A model generated the notes under the pieces. That model saw only the letters and a list, made by a program, of their open reading frames with translations, did no database searches and was not told the DNA's origin. Positions 34,679 to 43,021 of a DNA stretch of 64,000 bases are shown here, in pieces. The first letter of the stretch is position 1. Every line of letters starts with the position of its first letter. This stretch comes from Blautia sp. OF03-15BH. GTDB lineage: Bacteria > Bacillota > Clostridia > Lachnospirales > Lachnospiraceae. Both the position numbers and the translations under genes were made by a program. The stretch covers positions 105,022-169,021 of the forward strand of contig NZ_QSCM01000007.1 in the NCBI RefSeq assembly GCF_003463065.1, given 5' to 3'.

Positions 34679-37600
34679 GAAATCAGCGACCAGACTGCTT
34701 CTGGTACAATGGTCCCGTTTTCAGAATGTTTCCGTAAAACTGGAAGGTTCCACTCTTTTTACCGGTATCAACGGAAGCGGAAAATCCACGATCCTGGATG
34801 CCGTGACCTACCTGATCACGGGAAACACCCAGTTTAACAAAGCGGCAAAGGACAGAGACCGTACGGTGCTTGGCTATGTCCGCGGCGATACCAAGAGCAA
34901 TGGCACGGCCAGATACCTCCGTTCTGGAGAGGTCATCAGCTACGTGGCAATGGAGTTTGATGACCCGGTGGCCGGAGCCCCCCTGGTGGTGGGCGTCTGC
35001 ATCGAATCGCCCAATGAGACGGCAAAACCGGCCAGCAGCTGGTTTATCCTGCCGGAAACGACGCTGGATCAGATCAATTTTGCCCGCCGGGAAGGAAATA
35101 TGCTCTGGATCACGCCGAAAAATGAACTGACCGTCCGCGGGGAGCGCTTAAAAGGAAATGCCTTCCTTGGAAGAGAGCGGGGAACAGAGCAGGTGATCCG
35201 TGCGCTCGGCCTTCGCTGCGGCGTCAGCAAATACCGCGGAAAGCTGTTGAAAATGATGGCCTTCCATCCGGAAAATAACATTGACCAGTTTATCCAGGAA
35301 TGTGTACTGGAACCTGGAAAAATCGAATCCCTGAGTGAACTCCGGGAACAGCGTCAGCAGTTCGAACGGCTGCAGGATGTGTATGTGCGCCTGAGCGAAG
35401 GAAAGAGCCAGCTGGAGGTCATTGAGAAACGAAGCCAGGATTATGAGAAAAAGAAACGCACCCTTCATATCCGGGAACTGCTTCTCAGCTATCAGGATCT
35501 GCAGGTGCTGGAGCAGGAAGAAAAGGAAGTCCAGAGCCGGAAGTCGGTTCTGGAGGAACAGCTGAAGGATCTGGAAAAGCGTCAGACCGAGCTGGAAGAG
35601 GCACAGAAAACAGCCCAGGAGCGTCTTCGTATCGCAGAAAACAGCGCCGTTTTTCAGGATATGAAGGAAACCATGGATTCCCTGCAGCGTCAGATCGATG
35701 CCGCCGCCGTGGAAAGCCGTGTCTGGGAGCAGCGTCTGAAAGAGCTGGTGGCGCTGGAACAGAAGCTCACAGAGCTTGGCATTCTTCTTCGGAGAGATCT
35801 TCCGCTGGAAACAGAAGAGCAGAAGGCGTTGAGCCGGCTTTCCGGCATGGAGATGGATACGGAGACCAAGATTTCCGTTTTTCAGAAATACGGAGAAAAG
35901 GTAGACCAGCAGGATACGCTTTACGAGCAGAAGAAGATCCACCTGCAGGATCAGATCCGGGCCAGAGAGAAAGAAATGGCGGAGATCACGGAGAAGATCA
36001 GAAAACTGGAAGCCAACTGTCTGGTCTTCCCGCCGGAGATCGAGCGTGCCAGAAAGCTGATCCGCCAGGAACTGAAAAATCAGGGCATCGATACGGAGGT
36101 CTTTATTTTTGCAGAGCTCGTACAGGAAGTGGTGGATCCGGAATGGCGGAGGGCGGTGGAGACCTTCCTTGGCAGAAAGCGCTTTTATCTGATTGTGGAT
36201 GGCGCATACTGCGGCAAGGCCATGCGGGTCCTGAAGGAGAAGAAGCTTTATTCTGCCAACGTAGTCCTCACGGATAAGCTTCCGGAGAGCGAAGTGAAAA
36301 AAGGCTCGGCTGCGGAAATTTTAAAGATCCCCAATGTCTATGCCAGACGGTATGCCAATTCGCTTTTGAACGGGATCCATCTTTGTGAGGATCTGGATGA
36401 GCTTCATGATTATCCGAAGGGCGGTCTCACCAGAGATGGCATGCTGGCAAAAAGCTATGCCGTCTCTCCGATGGATCTTTCCGGAACAGAGCTCTGTCTC
36501 GGAGAGGATGCGATCCGCCTTCAGCTGGAGCAGACGAAGGAGGAACGCCGGGGGAAAGAGACTCTTCAGAGAAAGGACAAGGATGCCCTTGCGCGTATCC
36601 TGGACTGCCGCCGTCAGATCGTCGGGATCGACTGGGATCCCGGTCATTACGAATTCAGTGCGGCGGAATCACTGGAAAAGAGTAAGAAAACGAAGCGGAA
36701 GCTGGAAGCGGATCTTCAGGCGATCCGTGACAATCCGGATTTTACAGCGGTCTTAAAGGAGCAGGAAGCGGCCCGGGAGCAGGCGAAGGACGCCAATGCG
36801 GCCGTGACGGAAAATTCCCTGAAAATGGGAAAATGCGGAAACTCCATCGAGGGTTACAGCAAGGAGCTTACCGGTATCCGGGAGTCGATCGCATTGAAAA
36901 AGCAGGATTATGAGGAAAAATGCGATCTCCATCTGGAATTGAAGACACCGATGCTGGAAGAGTATGAGAAGCTCCGGAAAAAGAAAGACGGGGCGCTCAA
37001 GGTACTTACGCAGAGAAGTGTGGATAACTCGAAGAGCGATGTCAAAGAGTGTGAAAAACTTCTGGAAAGCGCCCAGCTGGAGTACTGCCGTCTTTCGGAG
37101 CTGGATATCAATCAGCGGGGCGTGGGATATATCGCGTTTTACCGGGAAGAGTACCGGAATCTGGCTCATGTGAAGATCGAAGAGGCCAGACAGCGGCTGA
37201 GTGAGCAGGCGGAGAAGCTGGAGAGTGCTTTCATGAATGATTTCGTAGCGGAGATCGATGAGTCTGTCCGGGATGCAAAGCGGGAAATGGAAGCAATCAA
37301 CCGGGAATTGAAGCAGATTCCTTTTGGAAGCGATACGTACCGCTTTGTCATGAAGGAGCGGCCGGACCGTTCTATTTTCTTCCGGATCTGCCGGAAGCTG
37401 CAGGATTATATGAGTTCTGCGGAGGCTTATATGAATTCCGGACGGGACGATGAAGAGATGGAGCATGACATCAAGGAGTTTATGAACATCATTTTATCCG
37501 AGGAGGATGAGCAGGAATATACGGATTACCGCCGGTATTTTTCCTACGATATGGAGATCGTGAGCCGGCAGGGCGATCAGGAGATCGTGGCCAATCTGTC

Positions 37601-37913
37601 GAAGAAGCAGGGTTCCGCCAGCAACGGTGAGAAGCAGACGCCGTATTTTATCATTCTGGCGGCCAGTCTTTTGCAGTGTTATCCGAAGAACAGCTGCTGT
37701 GCACGGCTGGCATTCATTGATGAGGCGTTTTCCGCTCTTTCCCGTGAGCGGATCGAGCAGATGGTGAAATACTTTGAAGAAAATGATTTTCAGGTCTTTT
37801 ATGCGGCTCCCCCGGAGAAGATCAGCAGCATCGGAGCGTTTATCCAGTCTACGGTGAGCCTGGTGTGTACCGGAAGGTATACGAATGCAGTGGAAGGGTT
37901 GGTAAAAGAATAA
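34653..37913 (+). CDS. jetC: JetC SMC-like ATPase (MukB/MksB-like)
   Basis: About 1086 residues; the DNA-translocating/loop-extruding ATPase. Walker A TGINGSGKSTILDAVTYL lies near 34-52. Long coiled coils run 230-450 and 650-900 around a hinge near 470-560 (VDPEWRRAVETFLGRKRFYL). The signature SKKQGSASNGEKQTPYFI and Walker B LAFIDEAFSALSRERIEQM lie near 985-1045. ATG 34653 has GAGGAG 6 bases upstream; ATG 34638 and 34671 are alternatives. A fourth gene, jetD, would be expected next but the following 330 bases are non-coding. Confidence 0.9.
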   Translation: MQTQTPMNRKSATRLLLVQWSRFQNVSVKLEGSTLFTGINGSGKSTILDAVTYLITGNTQFNKAAKDRDRTVLGYVRGDTKSNGTARYLRSGEVISYVAMEFDDPVAGAPLVVGVCIESPNETAKPASSWFILPETTLDQINFARREGNMLWITPKNELTVRGERLKGNAFLGRERGTEQVIRALGLRCGVSKYRGKLLKMMAFHPENNIDQFIQECVLEPGKIESLSELREQRQQFERLQDVYVRLSEGKSQLEVIEKRSQDYEKKKRTLHIRELLLSYQDLQVLEQEEKEVQSRKSVLEEQLKDLEKRQTELEEAQKTAQERLRIAENSAVFQDMKETMDSLQRQIDAAAVESRVWEQRLKELVALEQKLTELGILLRRDLPLETEEQKALSRLSGMEMDTETKISVFQKYGEKVDQQDTLYEQKKIHLQDQIRAREKEMAEITEKIRKLEANCLVFPPEIERARKLIRQELKNQGIDTEVFIFAELVQEVVDPEWRRAVETFLGRKRFYLIVDGAYCGKAMRVLKEKKLYSANVVLTDKLPESEVKKGSAAEILKIPNVYARRYANSLLNGIHLCEDLDELHDYPKGGLTRDGMLAKSYAVSPMDLSGTELCLGEDAIRLQLEQTKEERRGKETLQRKDKDALARILDCRRQIVGIDWDPGHYEFSAAESLEKSKKTKRKLEADLQAIRDNPDFTAVLKEQEAAREQAKDANAAVTENSLKMGKCGNSIEGYSKELTGIRESIALKKQDYEEKCDLHLELKTPMLEEYEKLRKKKDGALKVLTQRSVDNSKSDVKECEKLLESAQLEYCRLSELDINQRGVGYIAFYREEYRNLAHVKIEEARQRLSEQAEKLESAFMNDFVAEIDESVRDAKREMEAINRELKQIPFGSDTYRFVMKERPDRSIFFRICRKLQDYMSSAEAYMNSGRDDEEMEHDIKEFMNIILSEEDEQEYTDYRRYFSYDMEIVSRQGDQEIVANLSKKQGSASNGEKQTPYFIILAASLLQCYPKNSCCARLAFIDEAFSALSRERIEQMVKYFEENDFQVFYAAPPEKISSIGAFIQSTVSLVCTGRYTNAVEGLVKE

Positions 37914-37927
37914 ATGGCTTCGAGGAC

Positions 37928-38128
37928 GCGCCGCCTGGCATTCCGTCCGATTTTCCGTTGCGGCAGGGCGAAATTCTAAGGCTTGCCAAAATCTGCTAAA
38001 AACATTCGCAAAAATCCAGAACTCGCTTCGCTCAGACAATGGATTTTTGCTCATAACGCAGATTTCAGCGAGCCAAGAATTTCTGCTCTGCCGCCACAGG
38101 AAAAACGGGCGGAAGCGCCAGGCGGCGC
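37928..38128. repeat. Large imperfect palindrome (~200 bp) after jetC
   Basis: Arms of roughly 95 bases: GCGCCGCCTGGC at 37928 matches GCCAGGCGGCGC ending at 38128. Inner matches include GCGGCAGGGC...AAATTCT / AGAATTTCTGCTCTGCCGC and the apex GCAAAAATCCA / TGGATTTTTGC around CTCGCTTCGCTCAG. It would fold into one long hairpin. It may act as a terminator for jetABC or be a mobile palindromic element. Confidence 0.8.
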
Positions 38129-38174
38129 TGTGTTATGTATAAGCCTTAAATCTTAAAAAAATATAAAAATTTCG

Positions 38175-38203
38175 TTGACGAATGATGTCAGAAAAGGTAT
38201 TCT
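38175..38203 (+). promoter_or_regulatory. Promoter of the uracil-type permease
   Basis: TTGACG at 38175-38180 and TATTCT at 38198-38203 with 17 bases between, 43 bases before the start codon. The leader is too short for a PyrR-type attenuator. Confidence 0.7.
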
Positions 38204-38245
38204 TGTAAAGATAGAATAAATTAAAATATCTTGAGGAGGCACACT

Positions 38246-39628
38246 ATGAACGAAAAAAATGGAACGATCAAAGATGCCCGGACTCTGGGGATCCCGCGGA
38301 TGCTGCTTCTCGGACTTCAGCATATGTTTGCGATGTTCGGAGCAACGATCCTGGTACCGATTCTGGTCAACACTTATTTTAACGGTGAGGGACTTTCCAT
38401 CCAGGTTACCCTGATCTGTGCAGGTCTTGGAACGCTGTTTTTCCATGCCTGTGCGAAACTGAAGGTACCGGCTTTTCTGGGCTCATCCTTTGCATTCCTT
38501 GGCGGCTTTTCCACGGTTGCAAATCTGGATACCGGCATCTTTGCAAATATGACGATGGGAGAAAAGCTTCCCTATGCCTGTGGTGGTATCGTGGTAGCCG
38601 GTCTTCTGTATCTGATCCTGGCTCTGGTGATCAAGCTGGTAGGCGTAAAGCGTGTTATGCATTTCCTGCCGCCAGTTGTAACCGGTCCGATCATCATCTG
38701 CATCGGTCTTTCTCTGGCACCTTCCGCTATTACCAATGCATCCACGAACTGGCTCATTGCGCTGATCGCTCTGGCCACGATCATTGTTTTCAATATCTGG
38801 GGAAAAGGAATGCTTAAGATCATTCCGATCCTTATGGGTGTTGTGATCTCTTATGCAGTGGCTCTGGTGATGCATCTTCTCGGAATGACAAATCCGGACG
38901 GCAGTGCCATCCTGGATTTCTCAGCCGTTGCTTCTGCAGCCTGGGTAGGACTTCCTCCTTTCCAGCTCTGCAAATTTGACCTGACTGCGATCATGGTCAT
39001 GGCACCGATCGCACTGGCAACCATGATGGAGCACATCGGCGATATGTCAGCCATCTCTGCAACCGTAGGAGAGAACTTCCTGGCAGATCCGGGTCTTCAC
39101 AGAACGCTTATCGGTGACGGTCTTGCTACTTCCTTTTCCGCTCTGGTAGGCGGTCCGGCGAACACAACCTACGGTGAGAACACCGGTGTGCTGGAGCTCA
39201 GCCGCGTGCATGATCCGCGCGTTATCCGTATCGCAGCCGTATTTGCAGTGATCTTAAGCTTCATCCCGAAAATGGCCGATATCATCGGTTCCATGCCGTC
39301 TGCCATCATCGGTGGTGTCAGCTTTATGCTTTACGGAATGATCTCTGCGATCGGTGTACGTAACGTAGTAGAGAACCGTGTAGACCTGACCAAATCCCGT
39401 AACCTGGTGATCGCAGCTGTGATCCTTGTCAGCGGTCTGGGCTTTTCCAGCGGACTGACCTTCAATCTGTTCGGCACTCCGGTAACACTGACCGGACTGG
39501 CCATTGCAGCCATCGCAGGTATCCTGCTCAACGCGATCCTGCCGGGCAACGATTATGAATTTGGTGAAAACCTCGAGGGAGATATCAACCGTGGTGTTGC
39601 GATCAATCCTAAAGTGAAAAAGAAATAA
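38246..39628 (+). CDS. NCS2-family uracil permease-like transporter
   Basis: 460-residue nucleobase:cation symporter with 12-14 membrane segments. Blocks: LLGLQHMFAMFGATILVPIL near 22, AFLGSSFAFLGGF near 80, MAPIALATMMEHIGDMSAIS near 250, GGPANTTYGENTGVLELSRV near 299. The AxTTYGENxG motif is the uracil-permease (UraA/PyrP) hallmark, unlike the purine-like permease at 16753. GAGGAGG 7 bases before ATG 38246. Single-gene unit. Confidence 0.92.
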   Translation: MNEKNGTIKDARTLGIPRMLLLGLQHMFAMFGATILVPILVNTYFNGEGLSIQVTLICAGLGTLFFHACAKLKVPAFLGSSFAFLGGFSTVANLDTGIFANMTMGEKLPYACGGIVVAGLLYLILALVIKLVGVKRVMHFLPPVVTGPIIICIGLSLAPSAITNASTNWLIALIALATIIVFNIWGKGMLKIIPILMGVVISYAVALVMHLLGMTNPDGSAILDFSAVASAAWVGLPPFQLCKFDLTAIMVMAPIALATMMEHIGDMSAISATVGENFLADPGLHRTLIGDGLATSFSALVGGPANTTYGENTGVLELSRVHDPRVIRIAAVFAVILSFIPKMADIIGSMPSAIIGGVSFMLYGMISAIGVRNVVENRVDLTKSRNLVIAAVILVSGLGFSSGLTFNLFGTPVTLTGLAIAAIAGILLNAILPGNDYEFGENLEGDINRGVAINPKVKKK

Positions 39629-39634
39629 AATATA

Positions 39635-39681
39635 GCAGGGGGGAAACCATCAGAGTCTTGCAGTCCTGGTTTCCCCCCTGC
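39635..39681 (+). terminator. Hairpin after the uracil permease
   Basis: GCAGGGGGGAAACCA matched exactly by TGGTTTCCCCCCTGC across a 17-base loop. There is no long T run, so it may act with Rho or as a 3' stabiliser. Confidence 0.7.
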
Positions 39682-39835
39682 ACCCCTCTTCCAGGGCACG
39701 CTAGAAAATAGTGGTGCTTACGTCATACAAAGGGTGCGTAAAATGACGGGTGGGTGTGTAACATATTGTGGTAAATGGATATGTTACACGCCTGCTCGTT
39801 TTTTGTATTTTGAAACTGATAGCTTGCATATATTA

Positions 39836-39900
39836 TTTTAACAAATGTAGCAAGAATTCGCCCACCTCTTCAGGTGGTGAGATGAATTGCACATCTGAGC
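39836..39900 (+). mobile_element. IS200/IS605-type end relic
   Basis: TAGCAAGAATTC...CACCTCTTCAGGTGGTGAGATGAATTGCAC closely resembles the sequence at 63756-63798 that precedes a tnpA gene. Both form GAATTC/GAATTGC hairpins with an inner CACCT/AGGTG-like stem. No transposase frame follows here, only AT-rich filler with a short frame (MQKAKELLEKSN, ending 40025). Confidence 0.5.
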
Positions 39901-40032
39901 ATATTTGCTCGCTTACTTTTTCATTCAAGCAGCATATCTGCTCAAAAAAGTCCTTATAGTACAAAAGAAACACTTCATGCACGCATCGATGCAGAAAGCC
40001 AAGGAACTTTTGGAAAAAAGTAATTGAGTGCT

Positions 40033-40070
40033 TAACTCTGTCTTGCTATAATTGAGACAGGGTTAGTTTT
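40033..40070 (+). terminator. Terminator-like hairpin upstream of the YhcG gene
   Basis: AACTCTGTCT pairs with AGACAGGGTT (one G-U), followed by AGTTTT. It presumably ended a gene now lost. Confidence 0.65.
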
Positions 40071-40108
40071 GAAGAAGATTATAATTTTCTTTCAAAATGG
40101 CTAAAATG

Positions 40109-40137
40109 AATTTGTGACACCAGTGGTGACACAAATT
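40109..40137 (+). repeat. Near-palindrome repeated inside the following gene
   Basis: TTGTGACACCAGTGGTGACA and the following CAAATT (40112-40137) recur at 40431-40456 with one mismatch, inside the YhcG gene where they encode IVTPLVTQI. The upstream copy reads EFVTPVVTQI followed by a stop in one frame. It is also a near-perfect palindrome, so it may be either an operator or a gene scrap. Confidence 0.75.
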
Positions 40138-40156
40138 TGAAAGGTGGAATGTGCTT

Positions 40157-41143
40157 ATGGGCAATGATTTGATATCAGCAGCCGGATTAATTCAGATAAT
40201 AGATGAATCTCGACAAAGTGCCTTGAAGAAAGTTAACGAGGAGCTTATCAATATGTATTGGAAAGTTGGTGAGTTCTTGAGCAGGGAAGCTGAACAGGCA
40301 ACTTTTGGTGATGCATATATTGATGGTATTGCAAGTGAAATACAGGAGGCGTTTCCCGGTATAAAGGGATTTACTCGAAGAGGACTTTATAGAATGAAGC
40401 AATTCTATGAAACTTATAAGGATAATGAAATTGTGACACCACTGGTGACACAAATTAGCTGGACGAATCACTTGCTGATAATGTCGGGGTGTAAGACTGA
40501 TGAAGAGAGGGAATTTTATATCCGCCTTTGTATTAAGGAGAATTATTCTAAACGTCAGTTGGAGCGACAATTAGACAGTGGATATTACGAAAGATATATG
40601 CTATCTAAGGACGTGTTGTTACCGGAGTCGGTAAAGAAGTTAGGGGAGAATCCATTTCTTGATTCTTACGTTATGGAATTTTTGGATTTACCAAACGAAT
40701 ATCATGAAAATGATTTGCGAAAAGCTCTTATAAGAAATATGAAAGATTTCATATTGGAGTTAGGTAAAGATTTTACTTTCATTGATGAAGAATACAAAGT
40801 TCAGGTCGGAGGAGATGATTTCCGAATTGACTTATTATTTTATCACAGAGGTTTGCAATGCCTTGTAGCAATGGAATTGAAGATTGGCAAATTCAAACCG
40901 GAGTATATATCCAAGATGGATTTTTACCTTGAAGCATTGGACAGACAGGTAAAGAAAGAGAATGAAAACCCGAGTGTTGGCTTGCTCCTTTGTGCATCCA
41001 AGAATGATGAGGTGGTAGAATACGCCATGAGCAGAACGATGTCACCAATGCTGGTATCCCAGTATCAGTTACAGTTACCGGATAAGACTATTCTTGAGAA
41101 GAAACTGCAGCAGTTGGTCAATATTCCGCAGATTGAGGATTAA
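40157..41143 (+). CDS. YhcG-type PD-(D/E)XK nuclease-domain protein (DUF1016)
   Basis: 328 residues. The N-terminal DUF1016_N domain has YWKVGEFLSREAEQATFGDA near 33 and SWTNHLLIMSGC near 99. The C-terminal PDDEXK-like domain has FRIDLLFYHRGLQCLVAMEL followed by K near 228-248 (D...ELK core) and MDFYLEALDRQVKKENENPS. Members accompany restriction-modification and mobile loci and are suspected nucleases; no partner gene is present here. ATG 40157 has AAAGGTGG 9 bases upstream. It lies among IS200/IS605 and IS66 scraps. Confidence 0.9.
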   Translation: MGNDLISAAGLIQIIDESRQSALKKVNEELINMYWKVGEFLSREAEQATFGDAYIDGIASEIQEAFPGIKGFTRRGLYRMKQFYETYKDNEIVTPLVTQISWTNHLLIMSGCKTDEEREFYIRLCIKENYSKRQLERQLDSGYYERYMLSKDVLLPESVKKLGENPFLDSYVMEFLDLPNEYHENDLRKALIRNMKDFILELGKDFTFIDEEYKVQVGGDDFRIDLLFYHRGLQCLVAMELKIGKFKPEYISKMDFYLEALDRQVKKENENPSVGLLLCASKNDEVVEYAMSRTMSPMLVSQYQLQLPDKTILEKKLQQLVNIPQIED

Positions 41144-41173
41144 GGCTTATGGGTAAGGATATGATATTTACTC

Positions 41174-41276
41174 TGGAAAGAAGAGATAGACCTTCTCTGT
41201 AAAAAACTGTTTGGCACCTCCAGCGAAAAAAGAACCCTCGATATTCCGGGTCAGTTAAAATTTTTAAGCGCTTACC
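41174..41276 (+). pseudogene. IS66-family transposase N-terminal fragment
   Basis: The frame reads WKEEIDLLCKKLFGTSSEKR, then TLDIPGQLKFLSA, matching the conserved IS66 TnpC start (E.I..L.KKLFG.SSEK). It has no start codon or remaining body. Confidence 0.8.
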
Positions 41277-41343
41277 TTACAGTATAAATCCTCTTTCAAA
41301 AAATGAAAAATTTGTAACTGTTCAGGACGGAAGCTTGTTGCTG

Positions 41344-41372
41344 GAATAATTTCCGTAGTTTTCCACATACTA
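41344..41372 (+). promoter_or_regulatory. Sigma-G-like forespore promoter of spoVT
   Basis: GAATAA at 41344-41349 and CATACTA at 41366-41372 with a 16-base spacer fit the sigma-G consensus (GNATR, CATNNTA). spoVT is sigma-G dependent in Bacillus. The start codon is 51 bases downstream. Confidence 0.65.
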
Positions 41373-41422
41373 ACTCCAAAGCAAAGCATTTTTACTAAAA
41401 CAGAGCATTGGAGGAAAATAAT

Positions 41423-41971
41423 GTGAAAGCTACCGGAATCGTAAGAAGAATCGATGACCTCGGCCGTGTCGTCATCCCCAAAGAAATCCGCCGCACCCTG
41501 CGGATCAAAGAAGGAGACCCTCTTGAAATCTTCACGGACCGCGAGGGCGAGATCATCCTGAAAAAATACTCCCCGATCGGGGAACTCAGCGCTTTTGCCA
41601 AAGAGTATGCGGAAGCCCTGGCAATGACCAGCGGCCACAGCGTCTGCATCACTGACCGGGATCAGGTGGTGGCAGCAGCAGGAAACAACCGGAAAGAATA
41701 TGCCGGGAAAGCCATCAGCCGTCAGCTGGAAAATCTCATCCAGAACCGGGATCAGCTTCTGGTGAGCCAGAACCGGCAGAACTGCATCGCCGTGACAGCA
41801 GAAGAGAATGAATTCGCCTCTTCCGAAGCCATCAGTCCCATCCTGAGTGAAGGCGATGCCATCGGGGCAGTGGTCCTCCTGAACAAAGATACCCGCATCC
41901 GCATGGGAGATACCGAAAAGACACTGACCCGCTGCGCAGCCGGCTTCCTGGGAAGGCAGATGGAGTCCTGA
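41423..41971 (+). CDS. spoVT: Stage V sporulation protein T, AbrB-type regulator
   Basis: Forespore transcription factor. 182 residues from a GTG start with GGAGGA 8 bases upstream. The AbrB swapped-hairpin domain is KATGIVRRIDDLGRVVIPKE then IRRTLRIKEGDPLEIF (1-45), followed by the GAF-like C-terminal domain (SGHSVCITDRDQVVAAAG, GDAIGAVVLLN). Full normal length. In Bacillus it lies just after pth-fin-mfd; here 36 kb separates it from mfd. Proof of a spore-forming lineage. Confidence 0.96.
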   Translation: MKATGIVRRIDDLGRVVIPKEIRRTLRIKEGDPLEIFTDREGEIILKKYSPIGELSAFAKEYAEALAMTSGHSVCITDRDQVVAAAGNNRKEYAGKAISRQLENLIQNRDQLLVSQNRQNCIAVTAEENEFASSEAISPILSEGDAIGAVVLLNKDTRIRMGDTEKTLTRCAAGFLGRQMES

Positions 41972-42051
41972 ACTGTGCATTCTGCTACAGAAAAACTCTG
42001 AAAATATTCTCGATTTGTTAATAAAAAAATGCATGGATGATGCCAGGCAAG

Positions 42052-42080
42052 TTGCAAAAAACGATAAAATGTGATAAAAT
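42052..42080 (+). promoter_or_regulatory. Promoter of the LoaP-led polysaccharide operon
   Basis: TTGCAA at 42052-42057 and TAAAAT at 42075-42080, 17-base spacer. This implies a ~385-base leader before loaP. Confidence 0.6.
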
Positions 42081-42086
42081 AGAAGA

Positions 42087-42472
42087 AAATTTGTGGCTTT
42101 TCGAATCGTCGCCTTGCCGCGTTCGGAAAATGTGAAGGTTATACAGAAAAAGGAATCTGCCGACAGGGACAGAATGGCGTAGCTTACCCAAAAAGCCATC
42201 ACAGCAAGGAATCCCATCGGTGGATTCCTTTTTGCGTTTAAGCAGAGCCAGGCAGTCTGCTGTAAAAAAGAGCGAGTCATGCTTGCATGAACGAGCTCTT
42301 TTTATAGCGGACTATGTGGCGAAGCCACACAGCGAGATGAAGCGAAGCGAAATCGAGCTGTAGCCTGGCGGAGTTCCAGAGGTCACCATGCTTGCATGAA
42401 CGAGCTCAAGCTCCACCACCATCGCATACACAAAAAGGCAAGGGATAGAACAAAACGACAAGGAGAACAAAC
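42087..42472 (+). promoter_or_regulatory. Long structured leader of the polysaccharide operon with two terminators
   Basis: Non-coding. A CGAA...TTCG stem lies near 42102-42126, followed by an unidentified folded segment (42140-42200). Terminator one is AAGGAATCC/GGATTCCTTTTT (42206-42234). Terminator two is AAAAGAGC/GAGCTCTTTTT (42265-42303). The 21-base sequence CATGCTTGCATGAACGAGCTC occurs at 42278-42298 and again at 42387-42407. No standard riboswitch consensus is seen. Such leaders are where LoaP/RfaH-type antiterminators load, so this is a probable attenuator. Confidence 0.65.
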
Positions 42473-42979
42473 ATGTGGTACGTCGTGCAGGTATGCACCG
42501 GCACCGAAGAAAGCATTCGGACCCAGTGCCAGAAGAAGCTTTCCCCGCCGGTCATGAAAGACTGCTTTATCCCTTATTATGAGGAGAAAAAAAGATACAA
42601 AGGAGAATGGCACACCCGGCAAAGAGTCCTCTTTCCGGGCTATATTTTTACCGTCAGTGACGATATCGAAGCCCTTCAGGAACAACTGAAAACGATCATC
42701 GGCTTGACGAGACTTCTTGGTACCGGCGGAGAGATCACTCCCCTTACGGACCGGGAACGGGATTTCCTTCTGAACCTCGGCGGAGAAGAACAGATCGTCC
42801 GGATGTCAGAAGGCGTGATAGAAAATGAAACCATACGGATCACCTCAGGCCCCTTAAAAGGCAAAGAAGCGTACATCCGTAAAATCGACCGCCACAAGCG
42901 GAAAGCCTGGCTGGAGCTGCCCATGTTTGGGAGGACACAAAGGGTAGAAGCCGGCCTTGAGATCACAGAAAAACGATAA
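42473..42979 (+). CDS. loaP: LoaP, NusG-family processive antiterminator
   Basis: 168 residues: NGN domain starting WYVVQVCTGTEESI with FIPYYEEKKRYKGEWHTRQR and VLFPGYIF, then a C-terminal KOW domain (ITSGPLKGKEAYIRKIDRHK). The pattern fits LoaP paralogs rather than core NusG, since it sits first in an exopolysaccharide operon. LoaP lets RNA polymerase read through terminators in long biosynthetic operons; the two leader terminators and the hairpin at 47548 are candidate targets. AAGGAGAA precedes the ATG. Confidence 0.9.
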   Translation: MWYVVQVCTGTEESIRTQCQKKLSPPVMKDCFIPYYEEKKRYKGEWHTRQRVLFPGYIFTVSDDIEALQEQLKTIIGLTRLLGTGGEITPLTDRERDFLLNLGGEEQIVRMSEGVIENETIRITSGPLKGKEAYIRKIDRHKRKAWLELPMFGRTQRVEAGLEITEKR

Positions 42980-43021
42980 ACCCCTGTGGGAGGGGAAAAG
43001 GAGAAGGAGAGGGAAAATGTT

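Noticed and set aside
39768..39959. 63-codon frame MVNGYVTRLLVFCILK...
   Set aside because: It covers the IS200-type end hairpin, has no ribosome site, and reads as filler.
42100..42205. Cyclic-di-GMP (GEMM) or cobalamin riboswitch in the loaP leader
   Set aside because: The tetraloop/receptor and conserved core strings of those classes are missing; kept as an unclassified leader.
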